NCBI GenBank assembly: GCA_901456055.1
Contig: CABDWT010000003.1
Coordinates: forward strand, 317,352 to 381,351
Length of the DNA: 64,000 nucleotides
Source of the DNA: Phytobacter ursingii
GTDB taxonomy: Bacteria; Pseudomonadota; Gammaproteobacteria; Enterobacterales; Enterobacteriaceae
Direction of reading: 5' to 3'
In this document: positions 26,996 through 43,371 of the stretch, piece after piece
Layout: every line of letters starts with the position of its first letter
Position numbering within the stretch: position 1 is the stretch's first letter
Translations under genes and position numbers: made by a program
The notes under the pieces: model-generated
What the model was told of the DNA's origin: nothing
Database searches by the model: none
What the model saw: the letters and a program-made list of their open reading frames with translations, nothing else

Positions 26996-29782
26996 TTAGT
27001 GCGCTTGATCCCAGTTTTGCCCGCTACCAACTTCCACCAGCAGCGGCACATCCAGTTTGGTACTGCTTTCCATCAGCTCGTGGATCTTTTGCGATACCGC
27101 CTCCACATCATCTTTATGCACTTCGAACACCAGTTCATCGTGTACCTGCATGATCATTTTCACGCGCGGTTTCTCCGTTTGCAGCCACGCATCAACCGCA
27201 ATCATTGCGCGTTTGATAATGTCTGCAGCCGTACCCTGCATCGGCGCGTTGATAGCCGCACGTTCTGCACCGGCACGACGCGCCGCGTTGCTGGATTTGA
27301 TGTCCGGAAGATAGAGACGACGCCCTTCCAGGGTTTCGACATAGCCTTTCTCTTTCGCCTGGGCGCGGGTATTCTCCATATATTTCAGGACGCCCGGGTA
27401 GCGCTCGAAATAGAGGTCCATGTACTTCTGCGACTCTTTACGCGGAATGTTGAGCTGGCGAGAGAGGCCAAACGCGCTCATGCCATAAATCAAACCGAAA
27501 TTGATGGCTTTCGCGCTGCGGCGCTGCTCGTTCGACACCCTTTCCAGCGGTAAGCCAAACACTTCGGCTGCCGTTGCCCGATGGATATCCTTCCCTTCGG
27601 CAAAGGCAGAGAGCAGACCTTTATCCCGTGACAGATGCGCCATAATACGCAATTCAATTTGCGAGTAGTCAGCGGAAACAATGACGTAGTCTTTTGGAGC
27701 GATAAACGCCTGACGAATACGTCGGCCTTCCTCATTACGCACCGGAATGTTTTGTAAGTTCGGATCGGTGGAGGACAAACGCCCGGTCGCCGTGACCGCC
27801 TGATGATAGGACGTGTGTACGCGTCCGGTCTTTGGATTAATCATCAGCGGCAGCTTATCGGTGTAAGTCGACTTCAGTTTCGCCAGGCCACGGTGCTCAA
27901 GAATGACTTTCGGCAGTGGGTAATCCAGGGCCAGCTCTTCCAGCACTTCCTCCGACGTTGACGGTGCGCCGCCAGGCGTCTTCTTAAGCGGTTTGATGCC
28001 CTGTTTCTCAAAGAGAATCGTCTGCAGTTGTTTGGTCGAGGAAAGGTTAAAAGGTTCACCTGCGATTTCATGGGCCTTTTTCTCTAACTCCGCCAGACGC
28101 AGGGTAATTTCCTCAGAATGTTTGTGCAGTACCGCAGGATCGATATTAACGCCGTTACGCTCTACGCGCGAAAGCACCGGCACCAGCGGTATCTCAATGT
28201 TCCGGAAGATATTTAACGGACCTGCATTCTTTTGCAGTTCCGGCCACATCTTAAGGTGCAGCTGCAGCGTAACGTCCGCATCTTCTGCCGCATAGCGCCC
28301 TGCCTGCTCAAGATCGATCTGGTTAAACGTCAGCTGGTTTTTGCCTTTACCCGCAATTTCTTCAAATGTAATGGTTTTATGCTTTAACCAGCGATCAGAC
28401 AAGCTGTCCATATCGTGACGGCCAGCGACACTATCCAGCGTGTAGGATTCCAGCATGGTGTCAAAGGCAATACCGCGCAGCTCAATACCGTAATTCTGCA
28501 AAATGCCACGGTCATATTTGAGGTTCTGGCCAACTTTCAGGGCCTTCTCATCCTCAAGCAGGTCTTTCAGTAATTCGAGTGCCCGATCACGCGAAATCTG
28601 CGCTGGCGCATCCAGGTAGTCATGCGCTACCGGGACATAAGCGGCTACGCCAGGTTCGATCGCAAACGAAAGTCCCACCAGATTAGCGCTGATGTTATCC
28701 AGGCTGTCCGTTTCGGTATCGAAAGCAAACACCGCCGCTTTTTTGAGTTTCGCAATCCACTCGTTTAACACGTCCTCATCAAGGATAGTGACGTAGTTAT
28801 CAAATGACAGTATGGCTGCAGGCACGTCGGCCTCAGCTTCAACGACAACCGTTTCTTGCGGCTTAGCGGCCGGTTTTGCGCCTTTTGCCTGGAGCCATTT
28901 ACCGCCCTCCAGATCCGTAATCCAGCGCTTAAATTCATACTTTTTAAACAGGTCGAGTAGCGCATCCGCAGCGGGTTGTTGAACTTCCAGTTGTTCACAG
29001 GTCAACTCCAGCTCAACATCGGTTTTAATGGTCGCCAGCTGGTAAGAGAGGTAAGCCACCTCTTTATTCTGCTCCAGCTTCGCCGCCATATTTTTGGCGC
29101 CACGGAATGAGAGTTCGGCAATCTTTTCCGGTTCGGCGTACAGCGTATCAAGGCCACCAAGCCCTTGTAACAACGCCTGAGCGGTTTTTTCGCCCACACC
29201 AGGAACACCGGGGATGTTGTCCGAAGAGTCGCCCATTAAGGCGAGGAAATCGATGATCAACTCCGGCGGCACGCCGTATTTAGTGACGACCTCTTCTGGC
29301 CCCAGGACAGTATTGGTCATGGTGTTGATAAGCGTAATTCCTGGCGTCACTAGCTGAGCCATGTCTTTATCGCCTGTGCTGATCAAGACCGGACGCCCTG
29401 CTTTTTCGGCTTCACGCGCCAGGGTGCCTATCACATCGTCAGCTTCTACGCCCGAAACAGCCAGTAGCGGTAGCCCCATCGCTTTAACCATTTCATGCAG
29501 CGGCTCGATCTGCGCGCGCAGATCGTCCGGCATTGGCGGACGGTGGGATTTATAGTGCTCAAACAGTTCGTCACGGAACGTTTTGCCCTTCGCATCAAAC
29601 ACCACTGCGGCATGTGTCGGCTGATACTGCAGGATTAAACTTCGCAGCATATTCAAGACGCCATACATAGCGCCAGTAGGATCGCCTGCACTGTTGGTCA
29701 ACGGAGGAAACGCATGGTATGCGCGATAGAGATAAGAGGAACCGTCAACAAGGATAAGTGGGTTTTCTGGGATCTGAACCAT
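26996..29782 (-). CDS. polA: DNA polymerase I
   Basis: Repair and Okazaki-fragment polymerase of 928 aa, full length. It has an N-terminal 5'-3' exonuclease/FEN domain (1-320; [26 protein letters not shown]), a 3'-5' proofreading domain (about 325-518; [12 protein letters not shown]) and a polymerase domain. The polymerase motifs are motif A DYSQIELR, the O-helix [19 protein letters not shown] and motif C VHDELVFE. It is transcribed toward spf, as in E. coli. Confidence 0.99.
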   Translation of the reverse strand: MVQIPENPLILVDGSSYLYRAYHAFPPLTNSAGDPTGAMYGVLNMLRSLILQYQPTHAAVVFDAKGKTFRDELFEHYKSHRPPMPDDLRAQIEPLHEMVKAMGLPLLAVSGVEADDVIGTLAREAEKAGRPVLISTGDKDMAQLVTPGITLINTMTNTVLGPEEVVTKYGVPPELIIDFLALMGDSSDNIPGVPGVGEKTAQALLQGLGGLDTLYAEPEKIAELSFRGAKNMAAKLEQNKEVAYLSYQLATIKTDVELELTCEQLEVQQPAADALLDLFKKYEFKRWITDLEGGKWLQAKGAKPAAKPQETVVVEAEADVPAAILSFDNYVTILDEDVLNEWIAKLKKAAVFAFDTETDSLDNISANLVGLSFAIEPGVAAYVPVAHDYLDAPAQISRDRALELLKDLLEDEKALKVGQNLKYDRGILQNYGIELRGIAFDTMLESYTLDSVAGRHDMDSLSDRWLKHKTITFEEIAGKGKNQLTFNQIDLEQAGRYAAEDADVTLQLHLKMWPELQKNAGPLNIFRNIEIPLVPVLSRVERNGVNIDPAVLHKHSEEITLRLAELEKKAHEIAGEPFNLSSTKQLQTILFEKQGIKPLKKTPGGAPSTSEEVLEELALDYPLPKVILEHRGLAKLKSTYTDKLPLMINPKTGRVHTSYHQAVTATGRLSSTDPNLQNIPVRNEEGRRIRQAFIAPKDYVIVSADYSQIELRIMAHLSRDKGLLSAFAEGKDIHRATAAEVFGLPLERVSNEQRRSAKAINFGLIYGMSAFGLSRQLNIPRKESQKYMDLYFERYPGVLKYMENTRAQAKEKGYVETLEGRRLYLPDIKSSNAARRAGAERAAINAPMQGTAADIIKRAMIAVDAWLQTEKPRVKMIMQVHDELVFEVHKDDVEAVSQKIHELMESSTKLDVPLLVEVGSGQNWDQAH

Positions 29783-30158
29783 AATGTCCGTGCCTGTTTA
29801 TTAATTTATGGCTAAAGGATGCCACAGACGGGCGAAAACATCAGTTTTTCACCGCATTTGCCGAAAAAGATTTCACGATCTGGACGATCAAATACCCCAT
29901 CATCCTGTGGATAAGTTTGTGCATTATTTCTTAAGGACTGGATTATTGTGCATTTTTCTCGATCGCAGAAAAGTAAGTTCCCTTTATTTTCAAATAATTA
30001 AAAAAAGATAAGTGATCATTATTGCTTTTTGGTGACTATTTGCTCCATGTGGATATAAGAAAATGTAATTTGATTTAGCACAACGTATAACGACCGCACG
30101 CTAAGACTAACCTTTACCCCATCATGCCAGGTGTTTTCTGATAAGATCAGCACCTTGC
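29783..30158. other. polA-yihG divergent spacer with a DnaA box
   Basis: 376 bp without a gene, AT-rich, holding the divergent polA and yihG promoters. A perfect DnaA box tgtggataa lies at 29906-29914, upstream of polA. DnaA has been reported to act on polA expression in E. coli. No promoter boxes can be fixed with confidence. Confidence 0.6.
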
Positions 30159-31115
30159 ATGCTCTGTGATGCCCATGCTTTGATTAACCTTTTGAATAAT
30201 ATAATTATGTCGAGACTGCTCGTTGTGTGCACTCTGGTATTGAGTGTCATACTCACCATCCTGGTGACTATCTTCTGCTCTGTACCGATCATTATCGCCG
30301 GTATCATTAAGCTATTAATGCCGATTCCGGTACTGTGGCGCGCTATCTCTGCATTTTGTAATTTTATGATGTATTGCTGGTGTGAAGGGCTGGCCTGGCT
30401 GTTGCAGCTTAACCCTCATCTCCAGTGGGATATTCAAGGCCTTGAGGGACTCAATAAAAAGAACTGGTACCTGCTAATCTGTAACCACCACAGTTGGGCT
30501 GATATCGTGGTGCTGTGCGTGCTTTTCCGCAAACATATCCCGATGAATAAATACTTTCTTAAGCAACAGTTGGCCTGGGTCCCTTTTATTGGCCTGGCCT
30601 GCTGGGCGCTGGATATGCCGTTTATGCGCCGCTATTCGCGGGGTTATCTGATTCGTCATCCTGAGCGTCGCGGTAAAGATGTAGAGACCACGCGCCGTTC
30701 CTGCGAGAAGTTTCGCCTCCATCCGACAACCATTGTGAATTTCGTTGAGGGTTCACGCTTCACCGACGAAAAACGTATCGAGACACGGTCGGCATTCAAT
30801 AACCTGCTTCCCCCTAAAGCAGCAGGGATAGCGATGGCTCTGGGCGTATTGGGAAAGCAATTCGATAAATTGCTTGATGTAACGCTCTGCTATCCTGAAA
30901 ACGACAAAAAACCTTTTTTTGATATGTTAAGCGGGAAGTTAACGCGCATTGTCGTTCGCGTAAATTTATTGCCAGTTAATGATGACCTGCATGGCGATTA
31001 CGTTAATGATAAGAACTTTAAGCGCGGTTTTCAGCAATGGCTAAATGCGCTATGGAGCGAGAAAGATCAGCAAATTGACGCCATCAAACGTGAATATAAC
31101 AACGCCGGTCAATGA
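30159..31115 (+). CDS. yihG: YihG, membrane acyltransferase
   Basis: Inner-membrane PlsC-family acyltransferase that acts on lysophospholipids in E. coli (1-acyl-glycerol-3-phosphate acyltransferase activity). Two N-terminal hydrophobic segments precede the catalytic NHHSWAD motif (NHX4D type) and the FVEGSR block. The annotated ATG gives 318 aa. E. coli YihG is 310 aa and begins at about [10 protein letters not shown] here, so the true start may be the TTG at 30180 or the ATG at 30207. None has a good ribosome binding site. Confidence 0.93.
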   Translation: MLCDAHALINLLNNIIMSRLLVVCTLVLSVILTILVTIFCSVPIIIAGIIKLLMPIPVLWRAISAFCNFMMYCWCEGLAWLLQLNPHLQWDIQGLEGLNKKNWYLLICNHHSWADIVVLCVLFRKHIPMNKYFLKQQLAWVPFIGLACWALDMPFMRRYSRGYLIRHPERRGKDVETTRRSCEKFRLHPTTIVNFVEGSRFTDEKRIETRSAFNNLLPPKAAGIAMALGVLGKQFDKLLDVTLCYPENDKKPFFDMLSGKLTRIVVRVNLLPVNDDLHGDYVNDKNFKRGFQQWLNALWSEKDQQIDAIKREYNNAGQ

Positions 31116-31123
31116 CCGGCGTT
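31101..31123. terminator. Terminator shared by yihG and dsbA
   Basis: Perfect inverted repeat aacgccggtc / gaccggcgtt around a 3-base loop in the convergent junction. It includes the yihG stop codon. Confidence 0.75.
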
Positions 31124-31130
31124 AACGTTA

Positions 31131-31754
31131 TTACTTCTTCTCAACAAGATATCGAACAGTGTCAGCATATTGCTGTACGAAAATATCCATGCTGCTGGTA
31201 TCCATACCTTGCATATTCAGCTGATATTTGCCGTTAACATACATGGCCGGAACACCCTGTAACTGCAGGTCAGCAGCTGCTTTCTCTTGTTGGGCAACCA
31301 GTGATTTAACGACAAAGCTGTTCCACGCTGCATCGTACTCCTCACCTTTGACGCCGGCTTTGATGAAGACATCGCGGATATCAGCAACAGACTGAACGGT
31401 TTGCGTTTTCTGTACAGCCTCAAACATCGGTGCAGTGATTTTATCTTCTACGCCCAGAGCCATTGCGACAGCCCATGCCTGAGTCATCTCTTTACCCAAC
31501 GGGCCAAGGAACTCAACATGGTATTTCGTCATTTTAGTGCCTTCCGGCAGCTTCTGTTTTACAGCATCCGCAACATGCCATACATGTTCAAAGTCGTAAC
31601 AGTGCGGGCAATAGAATGAGAAAAATTCCAAAACTTGTGGTTCACCAGCAACGGGTTTGTCGAGCGTGGTGTACTGTTTACCATCGGTAAATTGTGCTGC
31701 CGAAGCACTAAAAGCCAGAATCATTCCTGCCAGCGCCAGCCAAATTTTCTTCAT
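31131..31754 (-). CDS. dsbA: Periplasmic thiol:disulfide oxidase DsbA
   Basis: Introduces disulfide bonds into exported proteins. It is 207 aa from the ATG at 31754; a longer open frame runs into the srkA spacer but lacks a signal sequence at its start. The signal peptide is [19 protein letters not shown], with cleavage before AQFTDGKQY. The thioredoxin fold carries the active-site CPHC in [12 protein letters not shown] and the cis-Pro in [10 protein letters not shown]. It lies 29 bp downstream of srkA and is co-transcribed with it. E. coli yihF, which lies between dsbA and yihG, is absent. Confidence 0.98.
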   Translation of the reverse strand: MKKIWLALAGMILAFSASAAQFTDGKQYTTLDKPVAGEPQVLEFFSFYCPHCYDFEHVWHVADAVKQKLPEGTKMTKYHVEFLGPLGKEMTQAWAVAMALGVEDKITAPMFEAVQKTQTVQSVADIRDVFIKAGVKGEEYDAAWNSFVVKSLVAQQEKAAADLQLQGVPAMYVNGKYQLNMQGMDTSSMDIFVQQYADTVRYLVEKK

Positions 31755-31783
31755 GATTAAATCTCTCCAGGATGTGTCACACA

Positions 31784-32770
31784 TTAATAAATCGGCATTA
31801 ATTGTAGAGGCGGTTCTTGCAATGCCTTTACCTGCCCAAGAAAAGTCGTTGTCTGATCGCGCCAGTAATCTTCCCCGGTTAACCACGGGAAATTTTTGGG
31901 GAAAGCGGGGTCATCCCAGCGACGGATAATCCACGCCAGGTAGTAAACCAGGCGCATAGCACGAAGCGGTTCAATAAGGCTCAGTTCTGCCGTATCAAAT
32001 TCGCAGAATTCTTCATAGGCTTCGATAATCATCTCAAGCTGCATGCGCTGCTCAGCTTTATCGCCATGCAACAACATCCAGAGATCCTGAATCGCAGGGC
32101 CATTGCGGGCGTCATCCAGATCCACAAACAACGGACCATCGCGCCAGAGAATATTCCCGGCATGACAATCTCCGTGTAAGCGCAGATTGGTGAAGCGATT
32201 ATGCCACTGCCCCATGACGGCTTCGATAAGCTGATCGGCGGCACGCAGGAAACTGTCTTTCAACGAGGCTGGGATAAGCACAGAATCTTCAAAAACCTGG
32301 CGAGGCTCAAGTAGATACTCCTTCACCCCTATATCCGGGCGATGTGCGAACAACGCCTTACGGCCTGTTTGATGCAGGCGCCCAAGATAGCGGCCAACCC
32401 ATTCCATTTGATCCAGGTTATCCGCTTCGAACTGGCGTCCACCTACACTTGGGAAGACCGCATAATAAAATCCCTGATGGGTCAGTAAGGTTTGGTTGTC
32501 GAAAGCGAGCGGCGCGGCAACAGGAACGTCATCGCTCAGGAGATCCAGAGCAAATCGATGTTCTTCCTGGATTTGCTCTGCGGACCAGCGTTCAGGACGG
32601 TAGAACTTCACCACATAACGGCGACGGTCTTCGTCCTGAAACTGGTAAACACGGTTCTCATAGCTATTTAGAGGTGTAAGACCGGAGTCGACCCGGATTC
32701 CCCGCTCAAACAGCGCATCCATGATGGTGTCAGGATGGAGAGTCTGGAAAGTAAAAGCGTTATGGTTCAT
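31784..32770 (-). CDS. srkA: SrkA (YihE), stress response kinase
   Basis: Eukaryotic-like Ser/Thr kinase of the APH/choline-kinase fold, 328 aa as in E. coli, which counteracts MazEF-mediated and peroxide-induced death. The catalytic loop [11 protein letters not shown] and the metal-binding DLDDARNGP are present. It is upstream of dsbA in a Cpx-controlled unit in E. coli; the same arrangement holds here. Confidence 0.97.
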   Translation of the reverse strand: MNHNAFTFQTLHPDTIMDALFERGIRVDSGLTPLNSYENRVYQFQDEDRRRYVVKFYRPERWSAEQIQEEHRFALDLLSDDVPVAAPLAFDNQTLLTHQGFYYAVFPSVGGRQFEADNLDQMEWVGRYLGRLHQTGRKALFAHRPDIGVKEYLLEPRQVFEDSVLIPASLKDSFLRAADQLIEAVMGQWHNRFTNLRLHGDCHAGNILWRDGPLFVDLDDARNGPAIQDLWMLLHGDKAEQRMQLEMIIEAYEEFCEFDTAELSLIEPLRAMRLVYYLAWIIRRWDDPAFPKNFPWLTGEDYWRDQTTTFLGQVKALQEPPLQLMPIY

Positions 32771-32846
32771 CCCATTATCCGCAAATAAAGCCGAATGATT
32801 GAGGATATCATTTCACTGCGCTTTCGGTGGCTTCCCTTACAAGCTT

Positions 32847-33116
32847 TTACTCTTTAATTACGCCACGGGCGCGGAGCAAAGCAGTTTTAAAATCTTCCTC
32901 ATAATCTTTCTTAATACCCGGAATAACCGCATCTTTATCTGAGTCACGCATTTTCAGGTGATAAATCAGAATGTCGTCGCTTAAATCGGTAAGCTCGCCT
33001 TCATAACCTGATTCATTCGCCAATTTCTGCAAAAATTGTATCAGGTTTAATTCAGGTTCTTTCTGCCACGCAGGCTGGAGGAGTTCAATAAGTTCATTCA
33101 GACGTTTACATTTCAT
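32847..33116 (-). CDS. yihD: YihD, DUF1040 protein
   Basis: Conserved 89-aa cytoplasmic protein of unknown function, one of the Cpx/heat-linked small proteins beside dsbA. It starts at [17 protein letters not shown], preceded by AAGGAGCACC. An in-frame GTG further upstream would add 10 residues not found in E. coli. The C-terminus [13 protein letters not shown] is identical to E. coli. Confidence 0.95.
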   Translation of the reverse strand: MKCKRLNELIELLQPAWQKEPELNLIQFLQKLANESGYEGELTDLSDDILIYHLKMRDSDKDAVIPGIKKDYEEDFKTALLRARGVIKE

Positions 33117-33185
33117 AGTGGTGCTCCTTACTCTTAGTACAGACACGTTATCAGGGTCAAATCCACAATAAAAGAGGCGATAAGG

Positions 33186-33770
33186 TTGATTAAAAAGGAC
33201 GTGGTAACGGGTGTGATACTCGCAGGCGGTAAAGCCTCCAGAATGGGAGGTCAGGACAAAGGATTACTGTCGCTAAAAGGTAAGCCACTGTGGGAATACG
33301 TCGCGCACGCGATGGCACCCCAGGTTGAGCATATTGTGATTAGTGCAAACCGTAATATGGAATGCTACCGGGCAAGCGGTTTACTCGTCATCGAAGATCA
33401 ATTAGCTGATTTTCCGGGACCACTGGCAGGTATGCTGTCTGTTATGCAACAGTGCGAGAGTGAGTGGTTTCTGTTCTCTCCTTGCGATACACCTTATATT
33501 CCGGACGATTTGGTCGAGAGATTGAGTGCAGAATGTCAGAACACCAATCCGGTGTGGGTACATGATGGCGAACGAGATCATCCAACCATAGCCCTGGTGA
33601 ACCGAGCCAATGCACCACTACTGCAAGATTACCTGAGCCGGGGAGAACGTCGGGTCATGTTGTTTATGCGGGAAGTCGGTGGGCATTCCGTCGATTTTAG
33701 CGATAAAAAGGAAAGCTTTGTGAACGTGAATACACCGGAAGATCTGGCGCACTGGCAGGAGAAAGCATGA
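33186..33770 (+). CDS. mobA: MobA, molybdenum cofactor guanylyltransferase
   Basis: Attaches GMP to molybdopterin to make the MGD cofactor of DMSO-reductase-family enzymes, including formate dehydrogenases. Length is 194 aa. The nucleotidyltransferase signature [17 protein letters not shown] is at 13-29, and the metal-binding region CDTPYIP is intact. The start is a TTG (33186) with GAGG about 8 bp upstream. Its end overlaps mobB by 4 bp. Confidence 0.95.
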   Translation: MIKKDVVTGVILAGGKASRMGGQDKGLLSLKGKPLWEYVAHAMAPQVEHIVISANRNMECYRASGLLVIEDQLADFPGPLAGMLSVMQQCESEWFLFSPCDTPYIPDDLVERLSAECQNTNPVWVHDGERDHPTIALVNRANAPLLQDYLSRGERRVMLFMREVGGHSVDFSDKKESFVNVNTPEDLAHWQEKA

Positions 33771-34270
33771 TACCCGCACTGGCTATTGCCGCATGGAGTG
33801 GTACCGGAAAAACGACGCTACTTAAAAAGCTGATTCCTGCATTATGCGAACAGGGGATCCGCCCGGGTCTAATCAAGCACACTCATCATAATATGGATAT
33901 TGATAAGCCCGGGAAGGACAGTTATGAATTACGTAAAGCCGGTGCAGCGCAAACTATCGTAGCCAGTTCGCAACGCTGGGCCTTAATGACAGAAACGCCG
34001 GATGAGCCCGAGCTGAATTTAGCGTATTTGATGAGCAGAATGGATGCTTCCAGGCTGGATATAGTACTTGTTGAGGGCTTTAAGCACGAAGCCGTCGCTA
34101 AGATCTTACTGTTTCGTCAGGACTGTGGACACAGCGAAGAAGAACTTACTATCGATAAACATGTCATCGCAATCGCCAGCGATGTTCCGCTGACTGTGAA
34201 TGTCCCGCTTTTAGATATCAATGATATACCGCAGATCGCGGCATTTATTATGCGCTGGTTAGGGCGATAA
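33767..34270 (+). CDS. mobB: MobB, molybdopterin-guanine dinucleotide adaptor
   Basis: GTP-binding partner of MobA, 167 aa. P-loop [13 protein letters not shown] (about 9-21) and Walker-B-like [11 protein letters not shown] are present. The start overlaps the mobA stop (ATGA), so translation is coupled. It is followed by the rRNA operon on the opposite strand. Confidence 0.95.
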   Translation: MIPALAIAAWSGTGKTTLLKKLIPALCEQGIRPGLIKHTHHNMDIDKPGKDSYELRKAGAAQTIVASSQRWALMTETPDEPELNLAYLMSRMDASRLDIVLVEGFKHEAVAKILLFRQDCGHSEEELTIDKHVIAIASDVPLTVNVPLLDINDIPQIAAFIMRWLGR

Positions 34271-34326
34271 GGGAGATTGCAAACTTCCAAAAGCAAAGGG
34301 CTGGCGATGAATGAAAACACAGAAAC

Positions 34327-34354
34327 GCAAAAAGCCCATCCGTCAGGATGGGCT
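34327..34354 (-). terminator. rRNA operon terminator
   Basis: Read on the minus strand, stem AGCCCATC / GATGGGCT followed by T5, 14 bp beyond 5S. It is of the rrn T1 type. Confidence 0.9.
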
Positions 34355-34367
34355 CTTCACTTGTTTG

Positions 34368-34487
34368 ATGCCTGGCAGTTCCCTACTCTCACATGGGGAG
34401 ACCCCACACTACCATCGGCGCTACGGCGTTTCACTTCTGAGTTCGGCATGGGGTCAGGTGGGACCACCGCGCTAAAGCCGCCAGGCA
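34368..34487 (-). rRNA. rrf: 5S ribosomal RNA
   Basis: 120 nt, beginning TGCCTGGCGGC and ending CTGCCAGGCAT on the minus strand, with the expected internal block CCATGCCGAACTCAGAAGTG. No tRNA gene follows it before the terminator. Confidence 0.98.
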
Positions 34488-34677
34488 AATTCTTTGTGCT
34501 CTGTCCTGTGTCTTTTGTGCTGATACTGCGTTGGCTGCTCTCGTAAAGTCAGTCACATACCTCAGTATGCTCCTTCCTTTCCTTCGCTGGCCGCCTTGCC
34601 TCAGCGCAAAATCCTTCGGACTCTGAATCTAAGCTGAAAATCTTCTCTCAAATCCGCCAAAACATCTTCGGCGTTGT

Positions 34678-37579
<2,902 letters not shown>

Positions 37580-37837
37580 TCACAACCCGAAGATGTCTTG
37601 TTCTGTCCGGTTTGTTGCGCGTCGTGAATACTGCGTTGTTCCGTACTCGCGATGCTCATGGACATTAAGTCCACTGCGCTCGCTGCGTGCGGTACGCCTT
37701 GCCTTCACTTCGCTCACATCACCTCTGACAGAGCTGTCTTCATGATTGCGAAAATTTGAGAGACTCGAACACACGTCATCTGTTCTTATTACGGAGAACA
37801 GACACTGTGTGTCGTTTCAATTTTCAGCTTGATCCAG

Positions 37838-37852
37838 ATTTTTAAAGAGCAA
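37838..37852 (-). promoter_or_regulatory. Spacer boxA antitermination site
   Basis: Minus strand TGCTCTTTAAAAAT, the boxA-type Nus-factor site before 23S. Confidence 0.7.
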
Positions 37853-37912
37853 AACTTCGCAGTGCACCTTTTCAGGTTCACTCTGAGGTTTTTTTGTGTT
37901 CGCAGTAAATGA

Positions 37913-37988
37913 TGGTGGAGCTATGCGGGATCGAACCGCAGACCTCCTGCGTGCAAAGCAGGCGCTCTCCCAGCTGAGCTATAGCCCC
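37913..37988 (-). tRNA. alaT: tRNA-Ala (TGC)
   Basis: 76 nt with encoded CCA, beginning GGGGCTATAGCTCAGCTGGG and with anticodon TGC (CTTTGCACG). It lies in the 16S-23S spacer. Confidence 0.98.
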
Positions 37989-38094
37989 ATCGTGGTCAAA
38001 TCTCGTTAACCGTAATTTTCCTGAGACAAGGCGTGGAATGGCGAAGCATACACCGGTATGCGAGTCATTTCACAACGCAGTATTCAGGGAAATT

Positions 38095-38171
<77 letters not shown>

Positions 38172-38241
38172 GCAGAGATTTTTTACTGCTGTATTTCATC
38201 AGACAATCTGTGTGAGCACTGCAAAGGCAGGTTCTTTAAGG

Positions 38242-39783
<1,542 letters not shown>

Positions 39784-39916
39784 AAAAGTTTGATGCTCTT
39801 AGAATTAAACTTCGTAATGAATTACGTGTTCACTCCAGAGACTTGGTATTCATTTATTGTCCGAAGACATTAAGAATCCATGTCACTTTGAGTGCCCACA
39901 CAGATTGTCTGATAAA

Positions 39917-39929
39917 TTGTTAAAGAGCA
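39917..39929 (-). promoter_or_regulatory. Leader boxA antitermination site
   Basis: Minus strand TGCTCTTTAACAA, the standard boxA of the rRNA leader, bound by NusB/S10. Confidence 0.85.
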
Positions 39930-39967
39930 GTGCAACGCGGCTTTCGCTCACCGTTGCGAGGTGGCGT

Positions 39968-39995
39968 ATATTACGCTTTCCTCTTTCAGAGTCAA
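39968..39995 (-). promoter_or_regulatory. rrn P2 promoter
   Basis: Minus strand -35 TTGACT (39990-39995) and -10 TAATAT (39968-39973) with a 16-bp spacer, at the usual place upstream of boxA. Confidence 0.85.
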
Positions 39996-40087
39996 GCGTT
40001 TATTTTCGCTTTTCTCTGCCGGGACTCTCAGTAGAACCCCGCTGACCCGGCGGCTTGTTTGCCGTTGTTCCGTGTCAGTGGAGGCGC

Positions 40088-40115
40088 ATTATAGGGAGTT
40101 CTTGTGAAGTGACAA
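40088..40115 (-). promoter_or_regulatory. rrn P1 promoter with UP element
   Basis: Minus strand -35 TTGTCA (40110-40115), 16-bp spacer, -10 TATAAT (40088-40093), then the GC-rich discriminator GCGCC that confers ppGpp/DksA control. The A/T-rich tract at 40116-40140 fits the UP element. Fis sites probably lie in 40140-40230 but cannot be fixed by eye. Confidence 0.9.
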
Positions 40116-40265
40116 GCATAAATTTAAAAAAAGTTTTTAACCGTCTCTTTTTTCAACAAGACGCGGCAAAAAGCACCGTAAAAGGCCTGTTTTGCTGTTT
40201 TTGCCACCACAGGAATAGCCCCGGTGGCATACTAAAGAGTGAATAAGAACAAAAGGAAGCAATAA

Positions 40266-40970
40266 ATGTCTTTGAACGCACAACAGCTTGCCGCGCAAAA
40301 AAATCTCTCATGGGTGCTGGCGGAAAAACTGGCACAGCAAATCCTGAGAGGTGATTATGCCCCGGGCAGCATTTTGCCTGGTGAGATGGAGTTGGGTGAA
40401 CAGTTCGGTGTAAGTCGTACGGCGGTCAGGGAGGCGGTAAAGACATTAACGGCGAAAGGTATGGTGCTTCCTCGTCCGAGAATCGGTACCCGGGTAATGC
40501 CCAGGGAAAACTGGAATTTCCTTGATAAAGAATTACTGGTCTGGTGGATGAGTGAGGATAATTTTCACGAAGTCATTCAGCACTTCCTTATTATGCGTAG
40601 CAGTCTCGAACCACAGGCGTGCCAGTTGGCGGCACAATCAGGAAGTGCGGAACAAAAAGCGTATCTCAATACATTAATGGAAGAGATGGTGTATCTGAAA
40701 AAGCACTTTAACCGTGAGCGCTGGATTGAAGTTGATATGGCCTGGCACGAACACATCTATACGATGAGTGCTAATCCTTTTCTCATCTCTTTCGCTACGC
40801 TATTTCATTCTATATACCATACCTACTTCACTTCCATCACTCAGGACCAGGCTATAAAGCTCGATCTTCATCAGGCTATTGTTGACGCGATTCAGGAAAG
40901 CGATGGGGAAAATGCCTTTCAGGCTTGCCAGGCTCTGTTGAAGACGCCAAATGCGCCCACGGCAAAATAA
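40266..40970 (+). CDS. yieP: YieP, GntR/FadR-family transcription regulator
   Basis: DNA-binding regulator of 234 aa. The N-terminal winged helix (about 15-80; [22 protein letters not shown]) is followed by an FCD ligand domain with the metal-site pattern DMAWHEHIY and LHQAIVDAI. It is a close match to E. coli YieP, which is next to rrnC there. It lies 12 bp upstream of hsrA, forming an operon. An AAAAGGAAG ribosome binding site precedes the ATG. Confidence 0.95.
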   Translation: MSLNAQQLAAQKNLSWVLAEKLAQQILRGDYAPGSILPGEMELGEQFGVSRTAVREAVKTLTAKGMVLPRPRIGTRVMPRENWNFLDKELLVWWMSEDNFHEVIQHFLIMRSSLEPQACQLAAQSGSAEQKAYLNTLMEEMVYLKKHFNRERWIEVDMAWHEHIYTMSANPFLISFATLFHSIYHTYFTSITQDQAIKLDLHQAIVDAIQESDGENAFQACQALLKTPNAPTAK

Positions 40971-40981
40971 CAGGACAAAGA

Positions 40982-42373
40982 ATGACTGAAAAGAAAGCTC
41001 GCAGTATGGCCGGATTGCCGTGGATTGCGGCGATGGCCTTCTTTATGCAGGCGCTGGACGCCACTATCCTGAACACCGCACTACCCGCTATCGCACAGAG
41101 CCTTGATCGTTCTCCTCTTGCTATGCAGTCCGCCATTATCAGTTATACCTTGACGGTCGCCATGTTGATTCCGGCAAGCGGCTGGCTGGCGGATCGGTTT
41201 GGTACCCGGCGGGTCTTCATGTTGGCCGTAACCCTTTTTACGCTGGGTTCGCTGGCGTGCGCGCTCTCGACGTCGCTCGGGGCGCTGGTGTGCTTTCGCG
41301 TGATTCAGGGGGTCGGCGGCGCAATGATGATGCCGGTTGCACGCCTGGCACTGCTACGCGCCTATCCACGCAGTGAACTTCTGCCGGTACTTAATTTTGT
41401 CACCATGCCTGGTCTGGTTGGCCCCATCCTCGGCCCGGTATTGGGTGGCGTACTGGTGACCTGGGCAAGCTGGCACTGGATCTTCCTTATTAATATTCCG
41501 ATTGGCATAGCCGGGATCTTCTATGCACGTAAATATATGCCGAACTTCACCACACCGCGTAAGGGCTTCGATACCAGCGGCTTTTTCCTCTTTGGCCTGA
41601 GCCTGGTCCTGTTTTCCAGTGGCATGGAGTTGTTTGGCGAGAAAATTGTCGCAAGCTGGCTGGCATCGGCCGTTATTCTGAGCGGTGTGCTGTTATTTCT
41701 TCTTTATATTCGCCACGCGCGCCGTCATCCTACCCCGCTCATCTCGCTCAATCTGTTTAAGACGCGCACTTTCTCTGTCGGTATTGTTGGCAATATTGCT
41801 TCACGACTGGGGACAGGCTGTGTGCCCTTTTTGATGCCGCTGATGTTACAGGTTGGGTTTGGCTATCCTGCACTGATTGCCGGATGCATGATGGCGCCAA
41901 CGGCAATGGGTTCAATTCTGGCAAAATCACTGGTCACCCAGGTATTACGCCGTCTGGGTTACAGAAAAACACTGGTTGGTATTACCCTGTTTATCGGTTT
42001 GATGATTGCGCAATTTTCTCTGCAATCACCGTCAATGGAAGTGTGGTTGCTGATCTTACCGCTATTCATTCTGGGGATGGCCATGTCCACGCAATTCACC
42101 GCCATGAACACCATTACGCTTGCCGACCTGACTGACGAAAACGCCAGTAGCGGGAATAGTGTTCTGGCCGTAACGCAACAGCTCTCCATCAGCCTTGGTG
42201 TCGCCGTCAGTGCAGCAGTGTTGCGATTTTATGAAGGGTTTGACAGCGCGAATACCGTGGAACAGTTTCACTATACTTTTGTGACAATGGGAGCAATTAC
42301 CCTGGTATCCGCCCTGACATTTATGCTCTTAAAGTCGAAAGATGGGCGTAACCTGATAAAAGAAAAGCATTAA
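40982..42373 (+). CDS. hsrA: HsrA (YieO), MFS multidrug-type transporter
   Basis: Inner-membrane drug:H+ antiporter of the DHA2 family (14 segments expected), 463 aa from the ATG at 40982, chosen because the longer frame lies inside yieP. Motifs are [16 protein letters not shown] in segment 1, [14 protein letters not shown] (motif A) and [13 protein letters not shown] (motif C). Overexpression in E. coli affects homocysteine/RpoS-linked traits. It is convergent with rbsR, 2 bp from its stop. Confidence 0.94.
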   Translation: MTEKKARSMAGLPWIAAMAFFMQALDATILNTALPAIAQSLDRSPLAMQSAIISYTLTVAMLIPASGWLADRFGTRRVFMLAVTLFTLGSLACALSTSLGALVCFRVIQGVGGAMMMPVARLALLRAYPRSELLPVLNFVTMPGLVGPILGPVLGGVLVTWASWHWIFLINIPIGIAGIFYARKYMPNFTTPRKGFDTSGFFLFGLSLVLFSSGMELFGEKIVASWLASAVILSGVLLFLLYIRHARRHPTPLISLNLFKTRTFSVGIVGNIASRLGTGCVPFLMPLMLQVGFGYPALIAGCMMAPTAMGSILAKSLVTQVLRRLGYRKTLVGITLFIGLMIAQFSLQSPSMEVWLLILPLFILGMAMSTQFTAMNTITLADLTDENASSGNSVLAVTQQLSISLGVAVSAAVLRFYEGFDSANTVEQFHYTFVTMGAITLVSALTFMLLKSKDGRNLIKEKH

Positions 42374-42375
42374 CA

Positions 42376-43368
42376 CTACGCTGAACCACGCTCCATCAAC
42401 ACTGGCGTAAGCTGTAGCCGCTGTTGCTGTTGCGTAGGGTCAGAAATACGGTGAATCAGCACATCGATCGCCAGCTCACCCAGTTCATCTTTCGGCTGAT
42501 GAATAGTGGTGAGCGGCGGCGTCATATACTGCGCCAGTTCAATGTCGTCATAACCAACAATGGCAATATCCTGCGGCACACGTAGTCCGGCCTGATACAG
42601 CGCCAGGTAAGCCCCCACAGCCATCGCATCATTACAAATAAATACCGCCTGCGGGCGTACTTCCAGCGCCAGCAGCATCTGCATCGCTTCAAAGCCGCCG
42701 CTAAATTCGAAGTTGCCGATAATTTCGTTACCGTCAAGGATGGTCAGGCCCGCACGGGCCATCGCATCACGATACCCTTCGAGGCGCAGGCGAGCCGGGG
42801 TTTTATCCAGCGGGCCAGCAATACAGGCAATATGCGTATGACCTTTATTGATCAGATACTGCGTCGCCATATCGCCGCCGAGCAGAGAATTATCCTGAAT
42901 AAGGTCACTGTCTCCATCAAAAGGAGCCCAGTCCATCATCACTGTGGGAACCGAGGGATAGCGCTGCAGAATTTCTCGTGAAGGCTGATGGGTTTCAGTA
43001 CATAAAAGCAGCAGACCATCGACACGCTTTTGCATCAGCGTTTCCAGATTGCTGTTCATGCGCTGCTCATCCCCTTCGGTGTTGCATAACACCAGGCTAT
43101 AACCACGTTCGAAGCAGTTACGTTCCACCCCACGCACCAGCTCGGAGTAGAAAGGGTTGGTACTGGCGGTGATCAGCATCCCGATAGTGCGGGTCTGATT
43201 GATTTTCAGACTACGCGCCAGCGCAGACGGCGCATAGTTGAGCGCCTTGATCGCGGACTCCACCTTTTCGCGAATAGCATCACTGACAAAGCGATCTTTA
43301 TTGATGACATGCGAAACGGTCGACGTCGATACGCCCGCCATCCGGGCCACATCCTTCATCGTAGCCAA
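42376..43368 (-). CDS. rbsR: Ribose operon repressor RbsR
   Basis: LacI-family repressor of 330 aa. Helix-turn-helix [19 protein letters not shown] is at the N-terminus, the hinge helix at about 48-58 (PSALARSLK), and a periplasmic-binding-protein-like ribose domain follows. It represses rbsDACBKR through the palindromes upstream of rbsD. It starts 3 bp after the rbsK stop, so it is the last gene of the operon. Confidence 0.97.
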   Translation of the reverse strand: MATMKDVARMAGVSTSTVSHVINKDRFVSDAIREKVESAIKALNYAPSALARSLKINQTRTIGMLITASTNPFYSELVRGVERNCFERGYSLVLCNTEGDEQRMNSNLETLMQKRVDGLLLLCTETHQPSREILQRYPSVPTVMMDWAPFDGDSDLIQDNSLLGGDMATQYLINKGHTHIACIAGPLDKTPARLRLEGYRDAMARAGLTILDGNEIIGNFEFSGGFEAMQMLLALEVRPQAVFICNDAMAVGAYLALYQAGLRVPQDIAIVGYDDIELAQYMTPPLTTIHQPKDELGELAIDVLIHRISDPTQQQQRLQLTPVLMERGSA

Positions 43369-43371
43369 TCA

